This document shows, piece by piece, positions 22,690-34,700 of a stretch of DNA of 64,000 bases (positions within the stretch are counted from its first letter, which is position 1; every line of letters begins with the position of its first letter). A program made the position numbers and the translations under genes. The notes beneath the pieces were generated by a model that saw only the letters and a program-made list of their open reading frames with translations, was not told the DNA's origin and made no database searches. The DNA is from Clytia hemisphaerica. Its lineage: Eukaryota; Cnidaria; Hydrozoa; Leptothecata; Clytiidae. The stretch is from NCBI GenBank assembly GCA_902728285.1, contig CACVBU010001120.1, positions 682,001 to 746,000 of the forward strand. The letters are read 5' to 3'.

Positions 22690-24060
22690 TACAATTAGAA
22701 AACAACTAGAAACACTTGAGAAAAACAGAAAATCAGGATAGAAGATAAGAAAGTAGAAAATAGGGGGGAAATAAAGACGATGCATCCTGGAGTATGATAT
22801 TGTTTGCCAACCAACAGAACAGGTTTTAGGTTTTTTATCCAGGCAAAAATGCCCGAAATTGGCCCATTTTGGGCATAAAAACGGCCGGAGAATCGTCAAA
22901 AATTGAAAAAATCAAAAAATATCTCAGATTTGTGTTATTTGGGTCCAAAAAAATTAAGAACCACTAATTTGGAGAAGAAAAGTCTCTACAGCCCACTGCT
23001 AGTGGTATAAAAATCTGAACTTTATTTTTTAACGTACTTTGAAGACCTCATAATATTTTAGGACCCTCCCGGCACTCCGGAAAGTGCCGTTTTTCGTGCT
23101 CACTTTCAGTGTTCTGTAGCACAATATTCGGTAGTCTGAATTGCAGAACTCTACAAAACCACAGGTACAGTGATCTACCACCCGTTTTCCAGTTCGGTTA
23201 TTTTATTTCAGTGTATTTTATACAGAATCTTGGTGAGTTAATAATTTCTTTGATTGACATTGATTTGCGCTCAAAAACAATAATTTCAAACGTTTTCAAT
23301 AGAATGTTTATGAACCTATTATGCCTATTGACATTGTCATTCATGACCTTTATAAACTTAATTTCAGCAAAAATTCTTATTGTGCTGAATAAGATGCTTT
23401 CAGTATCGCCAGATGGAAATTTTCACTAGGAAAATACTTCAGAGAGCTGTTTTAGAGGTGTAAATTTGACTATTGTCATTGATTGTCATGGTATTGACAA
23501 AATGACATTTACTTTCACAAATTCAAGGACAAAATATTTTTCACGAATATAAACATTCACGAATCAGGTGACCAAAATGAAAATTTTTACATGAAAAATG
23601 GCTTTAAAGTTTCCAATAATTCATTGCGAGTATGAATTTTCGCGAATCACTTCTTTAAGAATATTCAAAGACATATGTAAATTACTTTTACAAAAAAGGC
23701 CAAAATGCACAAAAAATTGCGAAAGTTTGTACGCCTAAAGTATAATGAAATTAAGATATTTTTACCCTGAAGCTTTGAAAATCACAACGAAATTCTCTTA
23801 CTGGTATATCGAAAATTAGAACCCTCATATGCATCCTATTCTAGCCTAAAGTTTTTGCAATTTTTGACTTGCTGCAACTGATTTGACATGAGGAACTACT
23901 GTATAACCCTCGTTTTAGTTTAAATAAATGTAGGTGTAGGTGGCCCTTTAACGAAAGCTATTTGAATTTGTTGGTACCAGCGACTATGGAACCTTTTAGC
24001 TCTCTCCTAGCAGTAGGTTTTTTGTATAGTGCTATTGTCTTAGTTCTGTGAAATTTCTTT
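22690..24060. other. Intergenic stretch upstream of the SNAP-25 pair
   Basis: No exon recognised. It contains a one-sided relic of the CGTACAAACTTTCGC element (about 23510-23740) and short hairpins such as CGGCACTCCGGAAAGTGCCG near 23073. The promoter and 5' UTR exon of the first SNAP-25 gene are presumably here, but I could not define them. Confidence 0.4.
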
Positions 24061-24136
24061 TTCAGTGAAGAATTAATAATAAGAAGAAGATAATCTAATA
24101 AATTGTTTTTGGAGACAATCAAAATACAAGTACAAC

Positions 24137-26113
24137 ATGATGACTGAAGAGGAACAAATGAGAATGGAATTGCAAAGAATGCAGAGGAGAGCTGATGAAG
24201 TCACAGATGAGGTTAGATGTTGTTTTTAAAGTCCATACACTGTCAATGTTTAATTGAAGTTTATACAGTGTAGATTTCCTTTTTGAAGACTCTATCAAAA
24301 ATAAAAGGGTTGGAGTGCTCTTTTGACGTAAATAGTAACCACTACTTCCATTGGACTAGAGTGGTAAAGTAACATCATTTTAGTTGGACATTGTTAAATA
24401 TTATTTGAAACACTCTGCTCTGTTATTAATGTTTTATTTTTTCATATTCTTAGTCTCTTGAATCAACTAGACGAATGCTTGCATTAGCTGAAGAGGTAGG
24501 TACAATATTTTTAACTTTACATAGCACTATGGTATATTTCAGCATTTTACAAAAAAAAGATGAATTGCAAAAACATTATGTATTTGAAATGATTCAATAT
24601 AATTGCGCACCGCATCAAATGTAGAATAATTTTCTTAATTTCTCTTTTAGACCCAAGACACAGGAATAAAAACACTAGTAGCTCTTGATGAACAAGGAGA
24701 AAAACTGAATAGAGTTGAAGAAAATTTGGATCAAATCAATGCTGATATGAGAGAAGCAGAGAAAAATTTGACTGGTCTTGAAAAGTTTTGTGGTTTGTGC
24801 GTTTGTAGTTGTAGAAGGTAACAGATACTCTTGATGACTGCACAATTAAATGAACATGATCAACACAAAACCTCAGCACAATGCATTTTGTCCAAGATAT
24901 ACAAAAAATTATCAAATCTTTGAATTATTGGTCGTTGCTGCAAGCTTTTATGGAACTTTCAATATCAAAAATTATTAAATGGTTTACAAATTAAGTTTCC
25001 GTGCATAGTAAGATTGAATTCTTATTTAAGGAGATTTTCATATTAATTTTGCTATTATATACTATATAATAACCCCTGGTTATATCTATAATTATTGCAT
25101 TTTATTGTTTACTTTCCAGGAAGCAAGACTTTGAAAGTTCTGAACAATACAAGAAAGCTTACAGTAAAGGAGACTCAAGTGGCGGGGGAGCCGGAAGTTC
25201 TGGACGGAACAATATGCAAGGAGGTTATGATAAAGCTCCGGCTACAGGATACATCCAAAAGTATATATCTTTACTGTTGAGAGGGAAAGAAAGGCACATG
25301 GGTTTGAATAAATTTATCACACTTTGGAGTTTTCAGTATGATAAGAAATTGCTTACAATTCTATCAAAATTACTTGTAACTTTGAAATAAAGTGGTTGCA
25401 TTTTCTTCCTTATTTTTTTAGAGTGACTGGAGACGCAAGAGAAGATGAAATGGATGAAAATATCGGGTTTGAATTTTTAACTATGCATTTTTTTCTTGTG
25501 TGATTCATTACTACATAAATCTGCTGTTCATGTTCATGTTTGTTTTTTCATATTTTTCATATCATAACTAACTATGTATTCTTATAATTACAACTATATT
25601 TCTTTTAGCCAAGTTGCAGGCATTGTTGATAACTTGAAATCTATGGCAATGGATATGGGAGGTGAACTTGATAAACAAAATACTCAAATTGATAGAATTA
25701 CTGATAAGGTAACATTATTTCATATTCTTCATTTTACACAACTTCTTCTTTTACTAAACTACAAAATGTGAAATTTTCTCCAACCACGTCGTTAATAATG
25801 GTTGATTCTGTAGTCTAAATTATATGTTTTAGATTTCCTTAAAACTGAATACGTTTTGCTCTTTTTGTAAAGGGACTGGATTTATTCATTTGATTAAACA
25901 GAATTCTTTCAAGTTTCCTTTGATCAGGAATGTCAAACAGAGAATTTGCTAACTCTTGTAATATTTTCCTTATGTAATTAATACACTATAGTATAATTCT
26001 TTTCTGATACTTTTTCTGCCTCAAACATTGTGTTTTTCATTCTTTAGGCAACTGCTAATGAGTCAAGAATTGATGTTGCCAACAAAAGGGCTGAGAATAT
26101 TCTGCGAAAGTAG
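24137..26113 (+). CDS. SNAP25: SNAP-25 (Qbc-SNARE), tandem copy 1
   Basis: Seven exons: 24137-24211, 24454-24495, 24651-24817, 25120-25260, 25422-25466, 25609-25708 and 26048-26113. They give 636 nt, or 211 residues (family about 206). The first SNARE motif (about residues 10-85) includes SLESTRRM and the central-layer glutamine Q54 in LDEQGEKL. A palmitoylation-type cysteine cluster [10 protein letters not shown] follows, with Cys86, 89, 91 and 93. A Gly/Ser-rich linker leads to the second SNARE motif (about 145-208), with central-layer Q180 in LDKQNTQI. The protein should anchor to the plasma membrane by palmitoylation and pair with syntaxin and synaptobrevin in exocytosis. A polyadenylation signal is at 26809-26814. 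The start was chosen because the first ATG follows an in-frame non-coding stretch; a second Met directly follows. Confidence 0.96.
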
Positions 26114-26808
26114 ATTGGGCTTGAATTGAAAATATGGTTGCGGGCTCACAAAATCAAATTATGCCAAAGAAATTAGTCCAGAGAGGCACGCATTTTAGAA
26201 TGTTTTTAGAAGTAGATATTAATTTTCCATTCATGTGCTTCCTTAACCACAGCCAATATGTAGGTTAAAGGAAGTGCTATAGAACACCCACTAGACATTT
26301 TCTACATTTATCACGTGTAGCTTCCTTGAAGAAGGAAGTAGGATTGTCTATCAATTTGCATTGTGTGTTTATTCTTTTGGTGTCTTTGAAGTTTTTTTTC
26401 GAGGCTCTCTTCTATATGTACAAATTATAGAATGTAGATTTTTTGACATCGAAATTATTTATTAAGCAATCCTTTTTGCTTCTCTTTTAAATATTATTTA
26501 GCAATATTATAACCCATCCAGGGACAAAGTTAATCATCTAATTTTGAAACACTGACAATTATTATATTTATTCATATTATTTTGATTTAAACTAACAACG
26601 TAACGGTTGGGGTGCATGGTTTTGATTTGTATCATTTTGTTCTTCTATTTAACTATTTAGGCCATAGTTTATAATTTTTAGGTTCAGTTTATTATCTTGT
26701 TGTCAATATCAAGTTTGAATGGGTGCACCTTGTTATATTTATTTTTCTTATTTTTTTATTATTTTACCTTAGGTCGATGTTGGGTATTCTTGTTGCCAAA
26801 ATTTGTAC

Positions 26809-26814
26809 AATAAA
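26809..26814 (+). promoter_or_regulatory. Candidate polyadenylation signal of SNAP-25 copy 1
   Basis: AATAAA in an AT-rich stretch about 700 bp after the stop codon, giving a long 3' UTR and ending about 570 bp before the start codon of copy 2. Nearer canonical signals were not seen. Confidence 0.5.
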
Positions 26815-27385
26815 AGTTAATGTCTGATTTTTTTCTTAAAAGATTCAATATATATTTTTACACTGAAACTTTGAGGAATACATTTTTGCTATTTTTATCC
26901 AGGGGATTTTTAATGAACAATATTATAATTTTTTTGCGATTCAATATCATATTAATAATTTTGCGAATTCGCCTCCAAAGCAATATCAAGGCAGAGAATA
27001 ATCTGAAATAACACTTGTTCGTTTAATAATTGTAACCTTAGTAACAGATGCTCTATTGACTGGACTAACAAAACAAAAAAGGTATGTTTAACAATAATTA
27101 CTCATTAATTTCAGTTAATTAATCTCAATTTCATTTTTTTCATATTCTTGTTGCTTTTGCAATCTTATAATGTTTAAAAACTTTACGGTAATTTCATTGA
27201 GGCAGCTGTCTTCCTGACTAAACCAAGAACTAATTACAATAGCTAGTAAAATTCTGGTTTGGGGATCTCATTAATTTTGATTCAATAGTGATATTGTTTG
27301 AATTGTATGAATTGTTTTGTCCACAGAAAAAAAAAACGAATAAAAAGAAAACAATAAGAACAACAGGAAAAAAAAATCAAGGAAG

Positions 27386-30300
27386 ATGTTGTCTGAAGAT
27401 GAGCAAATGCGCTTGGAATTGCAAAGAATGCAACGTCATGCTGACGTCATCACCGATGAGGTATAGGAGGCTGAAACTCTTTGTTTTGCTTTTATGTGAT
27501 TATAAAAAAATACATTGCCAGAGTTTTATGACAATATCCAGCGCAACTTTGACCGAGTTACAGTTTTATTTAGAAAGATTTGAAAGGCTTCGTGTTTTAA
27601 AGTGTAAGTTCAATTATTTAAAACATATTTCTTTTAATATATTTTTCAGTCACTTGAAAGCACACGGCGCATGGTCCGCTTAGCAGAAGAAGTAAGTATT
27701 ATCTTTCTTATAATTTTGCTACACCTCTTCAAACTCATACCACAGACAAGACTAATCCACGGGATGTTAGACTGGCAAATTCCAAGCATCTGCAGTGTAT
27801 TGTAATGCCATGAATATACCCTTGCCAGTAAATGAATCTCTACACCAGTGGATCGTAATATTTCATTTGGGTCAAAATAAGACTGTTGAATAACTAGGCG
27901 AAAATGATTTTCTAACAGTTGCGATCTTTAAGGTTGGGCTTATCATCATCCTTAAGTATCTTGGATTTGTTAATCAGACAAAAATCGAAATCGTTCCTTG
28001 CTCAAATTCTTTTTATTCTACTTTAGACCCAAGACACAGGGATAAAAACACTAGTAGCTCTTGATGAACAAGGAGAAAAACTGAATAGAGTTGAAGAAAA
28101 TTTGGATCAAATCAATGCCGATATGAGAGAAGCAGAGAAAAATTTGACTGGTCTTGAAAAGTTTTGTGGTTTATGCATTTGTAGTTGTAGAAGGTATTAC
28201 CTCTTAAAATCTCAAGACAGAGCCTATTAAGAAATGCTCAAATTTTAAGGGACCGGCGTGTGATTTATGAGATAAATGGTTTTCCTAAATCCTAATCATC
28301 CACTCTAGCCAGCCGATAAATTTGTTAGATCCCAACCGACTAAGCAGTGCAAAGGAATAATCTGTTGAACCAATCATATACCACTGAGATTGCTTTCGTT
28401 TCCAATGTAATATCCTTGTTTAGTCTACGACTCACAGTTGTGGAAATTTTAATGATTTCCTGAGTTCAGGAAAGTTGATCTTGTGCTTTATATTGACGGA
28501 TTCCATATGGTCATCTCTAAACTAGCCTATACTAGACGTCACCCGCGTTCTTTAACGCAATTAACGTATATTCCACTTTGCGACTTTTTCGAATGTTTTG
28601 ATCCCGGGTTTTCGGGCTCTAAACATTCGATTTTTCGACGTCACTTGTAACTTTCGAAGCTCCTGCAGTAGCAAAATAATCGAATTTACGTCAAAGCACT
28701 TGAAAGGCTTCTTTTTTTCTAAAATCGTCAAGTGGAACTCACTAAGAAACGATATGAGAAATCCCAGTTTTTAGTGAGGTGCTCGCTATCTCTAAACAAA
28801 TCTTTAAAAATTTAAAAATACTAATTTCAGTCTAATAATGTAATACATTGAATTCTTTTCCGCAGGAAAAAAGGCTTTGAAGATAACGAGCAGTACAGAA
28901 AAGCATATTCAAACGATAGCAGCGATGACAAAAATCATTCGTTTGGTTCAAGCTCTGATAGAAATGCATCAGGTGCTCCAAGTAGTGGTTACATCAAAAA
29001 GTATGTTTTGGGAAGATCCAAGAGGATGCCTACCTACATTTTTTAAGAAAGAGGCACCTTACCCATAGATTTATAAAGCCCGAAGGGCTAGATGTAAAGC
29101 TTTTGCTGAAAAGTGTGCCGTGGTTAGGTAGGAAATCCTACCTAAGTCACGTGACAATACAATAGAATGTCAGCGATTGACCTATCAGACGCTTCGCGGG
29201 TTTTCGAAAACAATAGCAACAATATTTTTTCCGATATTCACTTTTTTTTTTGCCTGCGATGGCTTAAAGCCCGACATCTAGCCCTTCGGGCTTTATAAAT
29301 CTATGGCCTTACCCCAAGTAGACTTTATTGGCGTGGTCGACTTTTGAAACACGTATTTCAATTCTAGACATGTTTAGTCTCCCTAACAAATCCATTAGCA
29401 AAGGGAAGGGCTTGGAGAGTAATCTAAAACTTAATTACTCCTCTCATTCCTTTACAGAGTGACTGGAGATGCAAGAGAAGACGAAATGGACGAAAATATT
29501 GGGTTTGGATTTTCTTTTTAAATGATTATTTGATTTTTTCTTGATCGGTAAACTCTTCATAGAATATTCCTATAAATGATGGAGTAGTATGTATTATTTA
29601 ATACACATGACCTATAGCGGTAAACACATCAGGGACTCAGAAGAAAATTCTTTCAAGTTTACAATTATACTTAGTCTTATATCAAATTCATTCTTCTCGG
29701 ATAAGGTCGAAAGATTTCTATTCTAGAAAATTAGTTTTTTTAAAAGCAAAATTAAAAAAAAAACATGAATCTCATTAGGCTGCGCGGGCACATCCCTGAT
29801 GAGATTATGCGAATTAGACTCGAAAAGACTCTGCTTGGCAAATTTTTTTATCTAGGCAAGTTTTTTTGTGATGTGACGATTTTAACTTTGTCACAAAAAT
29901 TTAATAACAAAGCAAATTTACCCCCTTGTTTACCGTAATATTCTTTATCGGTGAAGCAACAACGATGAAGAATGAGGGATGCTGGCTGTCGAAACGGTCA
30001 TGTCTCTAAATTTTCATTTTATTTAAATCTCGTAATTATTTTCAGTCAAGTTGCAGGGATCGTAGACAACCTTAAAATGATGGCAATGGATATGGGAGGT
30101 GAACTTGATAAACAGAATACTCAAATTGAACGTATAACTGATAAGGTATTGTCTAATAGTTTAATGTTTTTCTCTAACTTTATGGTCAGTCTGTCATTAA
30201 TATAAAACTGTGACATAGAATCAATATAAGTTGTTATTGTTCGCACACATGCTGTTAAAATCGATTTGCTTCCCGGATGTCTTGTCAAAGGTCTTTAGTT

Positions 30301-30564
30301 TAACAGTCAAAGCTTTAAAGTTTGTCTCGAGAACCATGTCTGACAGACATTGAGAGAGAATTTAACATTTACAATAACCCATTCAATGGACCCTGCTCCT
30401 GATTAAAAAACTAATTGCAAAGAACTTCTTTCTATCTTAATTATATTTTGCTAGTCAAGCAGTGTTATTATATTTTTTATTTTCTCAATTATTTCCAGGC
30501 GACATCCAATGAGGTTCGACTTGATCGAGCCAATGAAAGGGCTGAAAGAATACTTCGAAAATAA
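27386..30564 (+). CDS. SNAP-25 (Qbc-SNARE), tandem copy 2
   Basis: Seven exons with the same phases as copy 1: 27386-27460, 27650-27691, 28027-28193, 28866-29000, 29458-29502, 30046-30145 and 30499-30564. They give 630 nt, or 209 residues. Both SNARE motifs, the central-layer glutamines (LDEQ and LDKQ) and the cysteine cluster CGLCICSC are kept, so the protein should work as a Qbc-SNARE. The linker exon 4 is the most diverged (Asp/Ser-rich rather than Gly-rich) and two codons shorter. Exon 3 differs from copy 1 at only four of 167 bases, while exons 1, 4 and 7 differ widely. Intron 4 carries the MITE at 29063-29306. Two functional genes with divided expression seem likely. Confidence 0.95.
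29063..29306. mobile_element. MITE with CCATAGATTTATAAAGCCCG ends and CCTTAC duplication
   Basis: Left end CCATAGATTTATAAAGCCCG, continuing into AAGGGCTAGATGT, is mirrored at 29274-29306. CCTTAC lies directly outside both ends (29057-29062 and 29307-29312), a 6-bp duplication. A one-sided relative (AAAGCCCGAAGGGCTA followed by GCACACTTTTCAGCAAAAGC) lies near 11192-11245. Situated in intron 4 of SNAP-25 copy 2. Confidence 0.72.
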
Positions 30565-31718
30565 TGAAAAGTTAGCAATAAAATTCTCCTCAATAAGATG
30601 TATAATTTATTACACTGAAGTATCACCGATTCCAAACTTAAGAGCCTCGTTTCGAATTTTGAAAGCGTGCTTTCTACCAATCGTTTATTTTTATAAACTT
30701 GAATAATAATAAATTAATAATAAACTTTTATATTTACTTTTACGCTCAAACCGAAAAATCCTACTTTGTTTATGTGATACAGTATGTTTTCCAATTTTTT
30801 TCTTCTATGGGTTAAGTATGTTAAATTTGACTATCCCCTCTTTAGAAGTGCCTTCAAGTGTCAGGGACGTCTTCTGTCAAATCTTTTTTTCTTTCTCCAT
30901 TTATTCTTTTCAGTTTTTGAGTATCGTCATTCGGTATAGGTACAATTTAGTTTTGATAAACCTTTTTTTCTTTACTTTTTTTTTGTTATTATTACAGATT
31001 ATTTTTATAATTTTTTTAGCTTTTGTATATTCGATTATCCTTTAAATTTTTAAAATAATTTTTTAAATTACAAAGTTTATCAGTCAATTAATGGTATCGT
31101 TATTTCAAAATTGTCAATCATTTTTAATTGATTATATTTTATACATATATTATACTTCATATTTTGATACAAAAAAATAATCCCCTATCATTGTGATCGG
31201 CAAGTTAAACGACTTTTGTTGATGTTTGCTAATGGTTCGAAAGTTCCAAAGTCATAAGCATAATGTCATTATTTTCATAAAGTTTCTATAAAGTCAAAAT
31301 ATAGCTAATCTCATAATAGATCATCCATTATGCGCACACTGCTTTATTCTAAAGGCGAATGTGATTTATATCAGTTGCTCATTTTAGACAATCAAAACCC
31401 CGTTGATCTTGCTTGTGAAAGTGACTACGTTTTAATGTTTATGCTTGTGTTAAAGATTGGCGTCTGTTTTAGTGCGATTGTTTCGCTTCAGCCAATCACA
31501 TTCAAAAGCTCACCTAATATGGCCCGCCAACCTGGGCAGACTCTCTTACCGGAGTGTCATGCGTGAAGTAATCAGAATCTGACCGGAGATTAAAATATGA
31601 CTGACGTCTTTTATCCAGTATAATTTACGATTCAGAATTTTGAAAAATGAACAAAAATAATATCTTTATCTTTTTAGTGAAGTAAATAAGAAAAATGCTA
31701 TAAAAATGTAACAGAGAG
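30565..31718. other. Convergent intergenic region between SNAP-25 copy 2 and the transporter
   Basis: Both neighbours end here (plus-strand SNAP-25, minus-strand transporter), so it should hold both 3' UTRs. AATAAA-like signals occur near 30705. Very AT-rich, with T-runs at 30960-31020. The 78-codon ORF at 31330 has no resemblance to a known protein. Confidence 0.5.
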
Positions 31719-34700
31719 CTAAACGTTGGGAGCAATGGCAAACGAAAAAGCGGCGCCACTAGTCAATCCGGCCACCAATGAGAAAACGATGAGGGTGGCG
31801 GTGATCTCCTGTTCGTGCGGTTCCACCATGCTGAAAGAGAAAGAAAACAGAATGAATGTAAGTTCGATTTTCGGTTGAATTTGAACTTAAAGCTTTGTCG
31901 TATAAACAAGCTGAAAATTTGATAATCGAATCAATCAGATTTCACAATCGAAATCGAAAGGGAATCGATCAATGACTAAATTTTAATTAATCGAATTAAT
32001 CGATACAAAAAAAGAAAACAAATCGATTAATGTTCCATAGTTTGTCGATTATCATTCGATATTTATTTCGATTGGAAATCGATGACCGTTAAAGTTTGGG
32101 TCGATTATTAGTATTCTTGATTCAATCGATTGAGTATCGAACTATTCGATGCGGGAAGTAAAACAAGTTACAAGTAACGCAGATGTGATCATGTGCTTTC
32201 TGTTGTGTAAGCTCACATTTTAGACTTCTCCTATAAAGGAGCCTGTAGACTATATTGTAGTTACAAGAAGCAGTTCTCATTCAATCAGTTCTTTTACATA
32301 AGAACATTTTCGTTTAGTTTCGGTGAAATCTGCCCATTTCTTTTATAAAAGGAATCAACCACTGACCTTTATATATCCATGGGCCAAGCTACATCCGCCA
32401 TCTTTGATAGAAGTCTTTTTTGAAATGGTACCCGTAAAGAAGCCATTGTAGTGTTAAAAATTAACTTCTAACGGCGTTATGAAGTAATTTTTCGAGGAAA
32501 AGTAGATCTAACGCTCTGGATGCATTTGCATCGCTATTGAGTAGTGCCGCCATTAGGGTACCACTTTTCAAAAAGCTCCGATCAAAGATTTTGCTAGGGT
32601 ATATAAAGGTCAGTGGAATCCAAACGACTGATCTACTCAATGAAGTAAGTCAAGATGAAACCTTTTTCTGACAGAAAGAAGCAAGAGAAATGACCAGAAA
32701 AATTGTCATCACTAACCTTGGTCCGTAAATAAAAGGGAGACTTCCTAAATAGCCTCCCGTGAACGCAAATAAAGCCATGAAAATGATCGGTAATGAATCG
32801 TGGCTGAACGCTACAGGGATGTTTGATAACCGTGGTTGCACGTTGCAAAATAAGAATAACGGAATGAATAATACTCGTAGTGCGGCCAGGACGACTAACA
32901 ACCAAGGTCTTTCATTGGTGGGCTGAAATGATGTAAAAAGGAGGAGCAATTAGTTTGTTAGTATGATGGAAAATTTTTCTATTTTCGATTGCTTAATGTC
33001 GTTTGGTGGTGGCGTTTTTAAGGGTGCCAAAAAGAAGTTGTCTGTACACAGACACAGTATCTACGGCTAATTTTAAAATTCATTCCGGTTGAGGGTCTGT
33101 TGTCATTGTCTTTTTTCATTTAAGGTTTTTCAAACTGACCGCTGCAATAGAGTGTTGGTGAAAGAGGGGAGACGATGTGAGAAGTGTTGCTATTTACAAA
33201 TCATACTTCATCGTAGAGGTCTCCGTACGGGAATTTTTTCATCAAACAAACAATGCGCATAGAGTGTACTACGAAGCGATGAAGTGAGATACACTCCGGT
33301 ACAGAGTAAAAAGTAGAGGCACAAGCCGGCACAAGAAATTGCGCCACTTTGTTTGTTTAGCTACCACACTGCTGCTTCTAATGAATGACACAAACTCGCT
33401 TGAAAGATCTTAATTTCCATTGAAATAAAAAAATACTTTCGTTTACCTTTTGAAAGAAACTGACCGCTGATTTTCCAATATAATCAAATAAATTGTAAGT
33501 TAAGAAACATCCAACCAGCACGAAGAGCGATTCTAAAGAATAAAATCTAAGCGTATACAGTACAGAACAAGTTTTAGACTTTAAGTTTGAAGTTGAGACA
33601 TAATTAGCATGTCATTTCTAGATTCAGCAATCTCAGATTTTCATATACCCCACGTATGAAAGTCACTGGAATTCTTTAAAGATTAAGAAAAAGTATCATT
33701 CCTCGGATGCATACTTTAGAACGCCATGATCGTATAGCATGGCTAGACTGGAAGTTATCTAATTACCCCGTTTAATAAGGTTTTTACGGTTTCCTGGAAG
33801 CAAAAGTTCTTAACAAAGAAGTTACGTAGTGCCCTCCTTTAATAAGATTTACAATGAAAATGAAAAAATAATTAATTACCAGTCCATTTGTTCTGATCAG
33901 TCCACGTGGATTCGATGCGAGCGGTCAGGGAAGGGAAAACAGAGAGAGTGACCAGGAAAGTGATGTAGACTGTCAACATCATACATTTGATTTTCTTAAT
34001 GATGCGTAGGTAATTGATATCCTTGTTGTTGTTGTTGGTAGTCTCGCCTTCTTTTTCTTGTTTATCATCCTCTTTGGTGTCTTCTTTATTTGTTATAGTG
34101 CTGTTTAAATGACATTCGTTTTCTGTGGTTGGAGAATTAAGGATTAGAAAAGTTAATTGGGAATCGTGTGAATCGGACTTCGATTAGAAAACCTAATTTG
34201 GAATCGTAAATTGGAATTGTTGATTTACATGCTGTTGATTGATTATGGGTTTACAGGTTTTAACATCCTGCATTATGATATCTGGCTGACCTTTACCATT
34301 TTCTTTCTCAGTGTTATGATTGGTTCAACCTATGTTTAACCCATCTTTCTGGCATCTTAACTTTCGTGATGATAGTTTGTCAATTTTATAATATATTTTC
34401 ACCCCCATAAAGTGATATAAAGTAACCTACCACATTCACAAGTGCAGAAACAAACTCCTTTCGTAATGTTGGTGTAATATTTCACGATGGGCTGAAAAAG
34501 GGAAAGTCGCAAATTGAGTAGAAATTTCGGTGGAAATTTAATTTAGCGGGTGCCTGGAAAAAGTAAATTTGACAGGAATTACTACTTTTGCGGTTACAGG
34601 ATATTTTTGGCCGAGAATCGTTATTGAATGAGAGAATAATCTCTTTTAAGGCGAGAAGTTCGACTTTGGAGAATGTATGGAAAAAATTGAATTTGGTGTA

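Noticed and set aside
32633-32905. 90-codon minus-strand ORF beside the transporter
   Set aside because: It is the wrong frame of transporter exon 11; the true frame (32717-32922) shows the conserved CNVQPR and YGP motifs.
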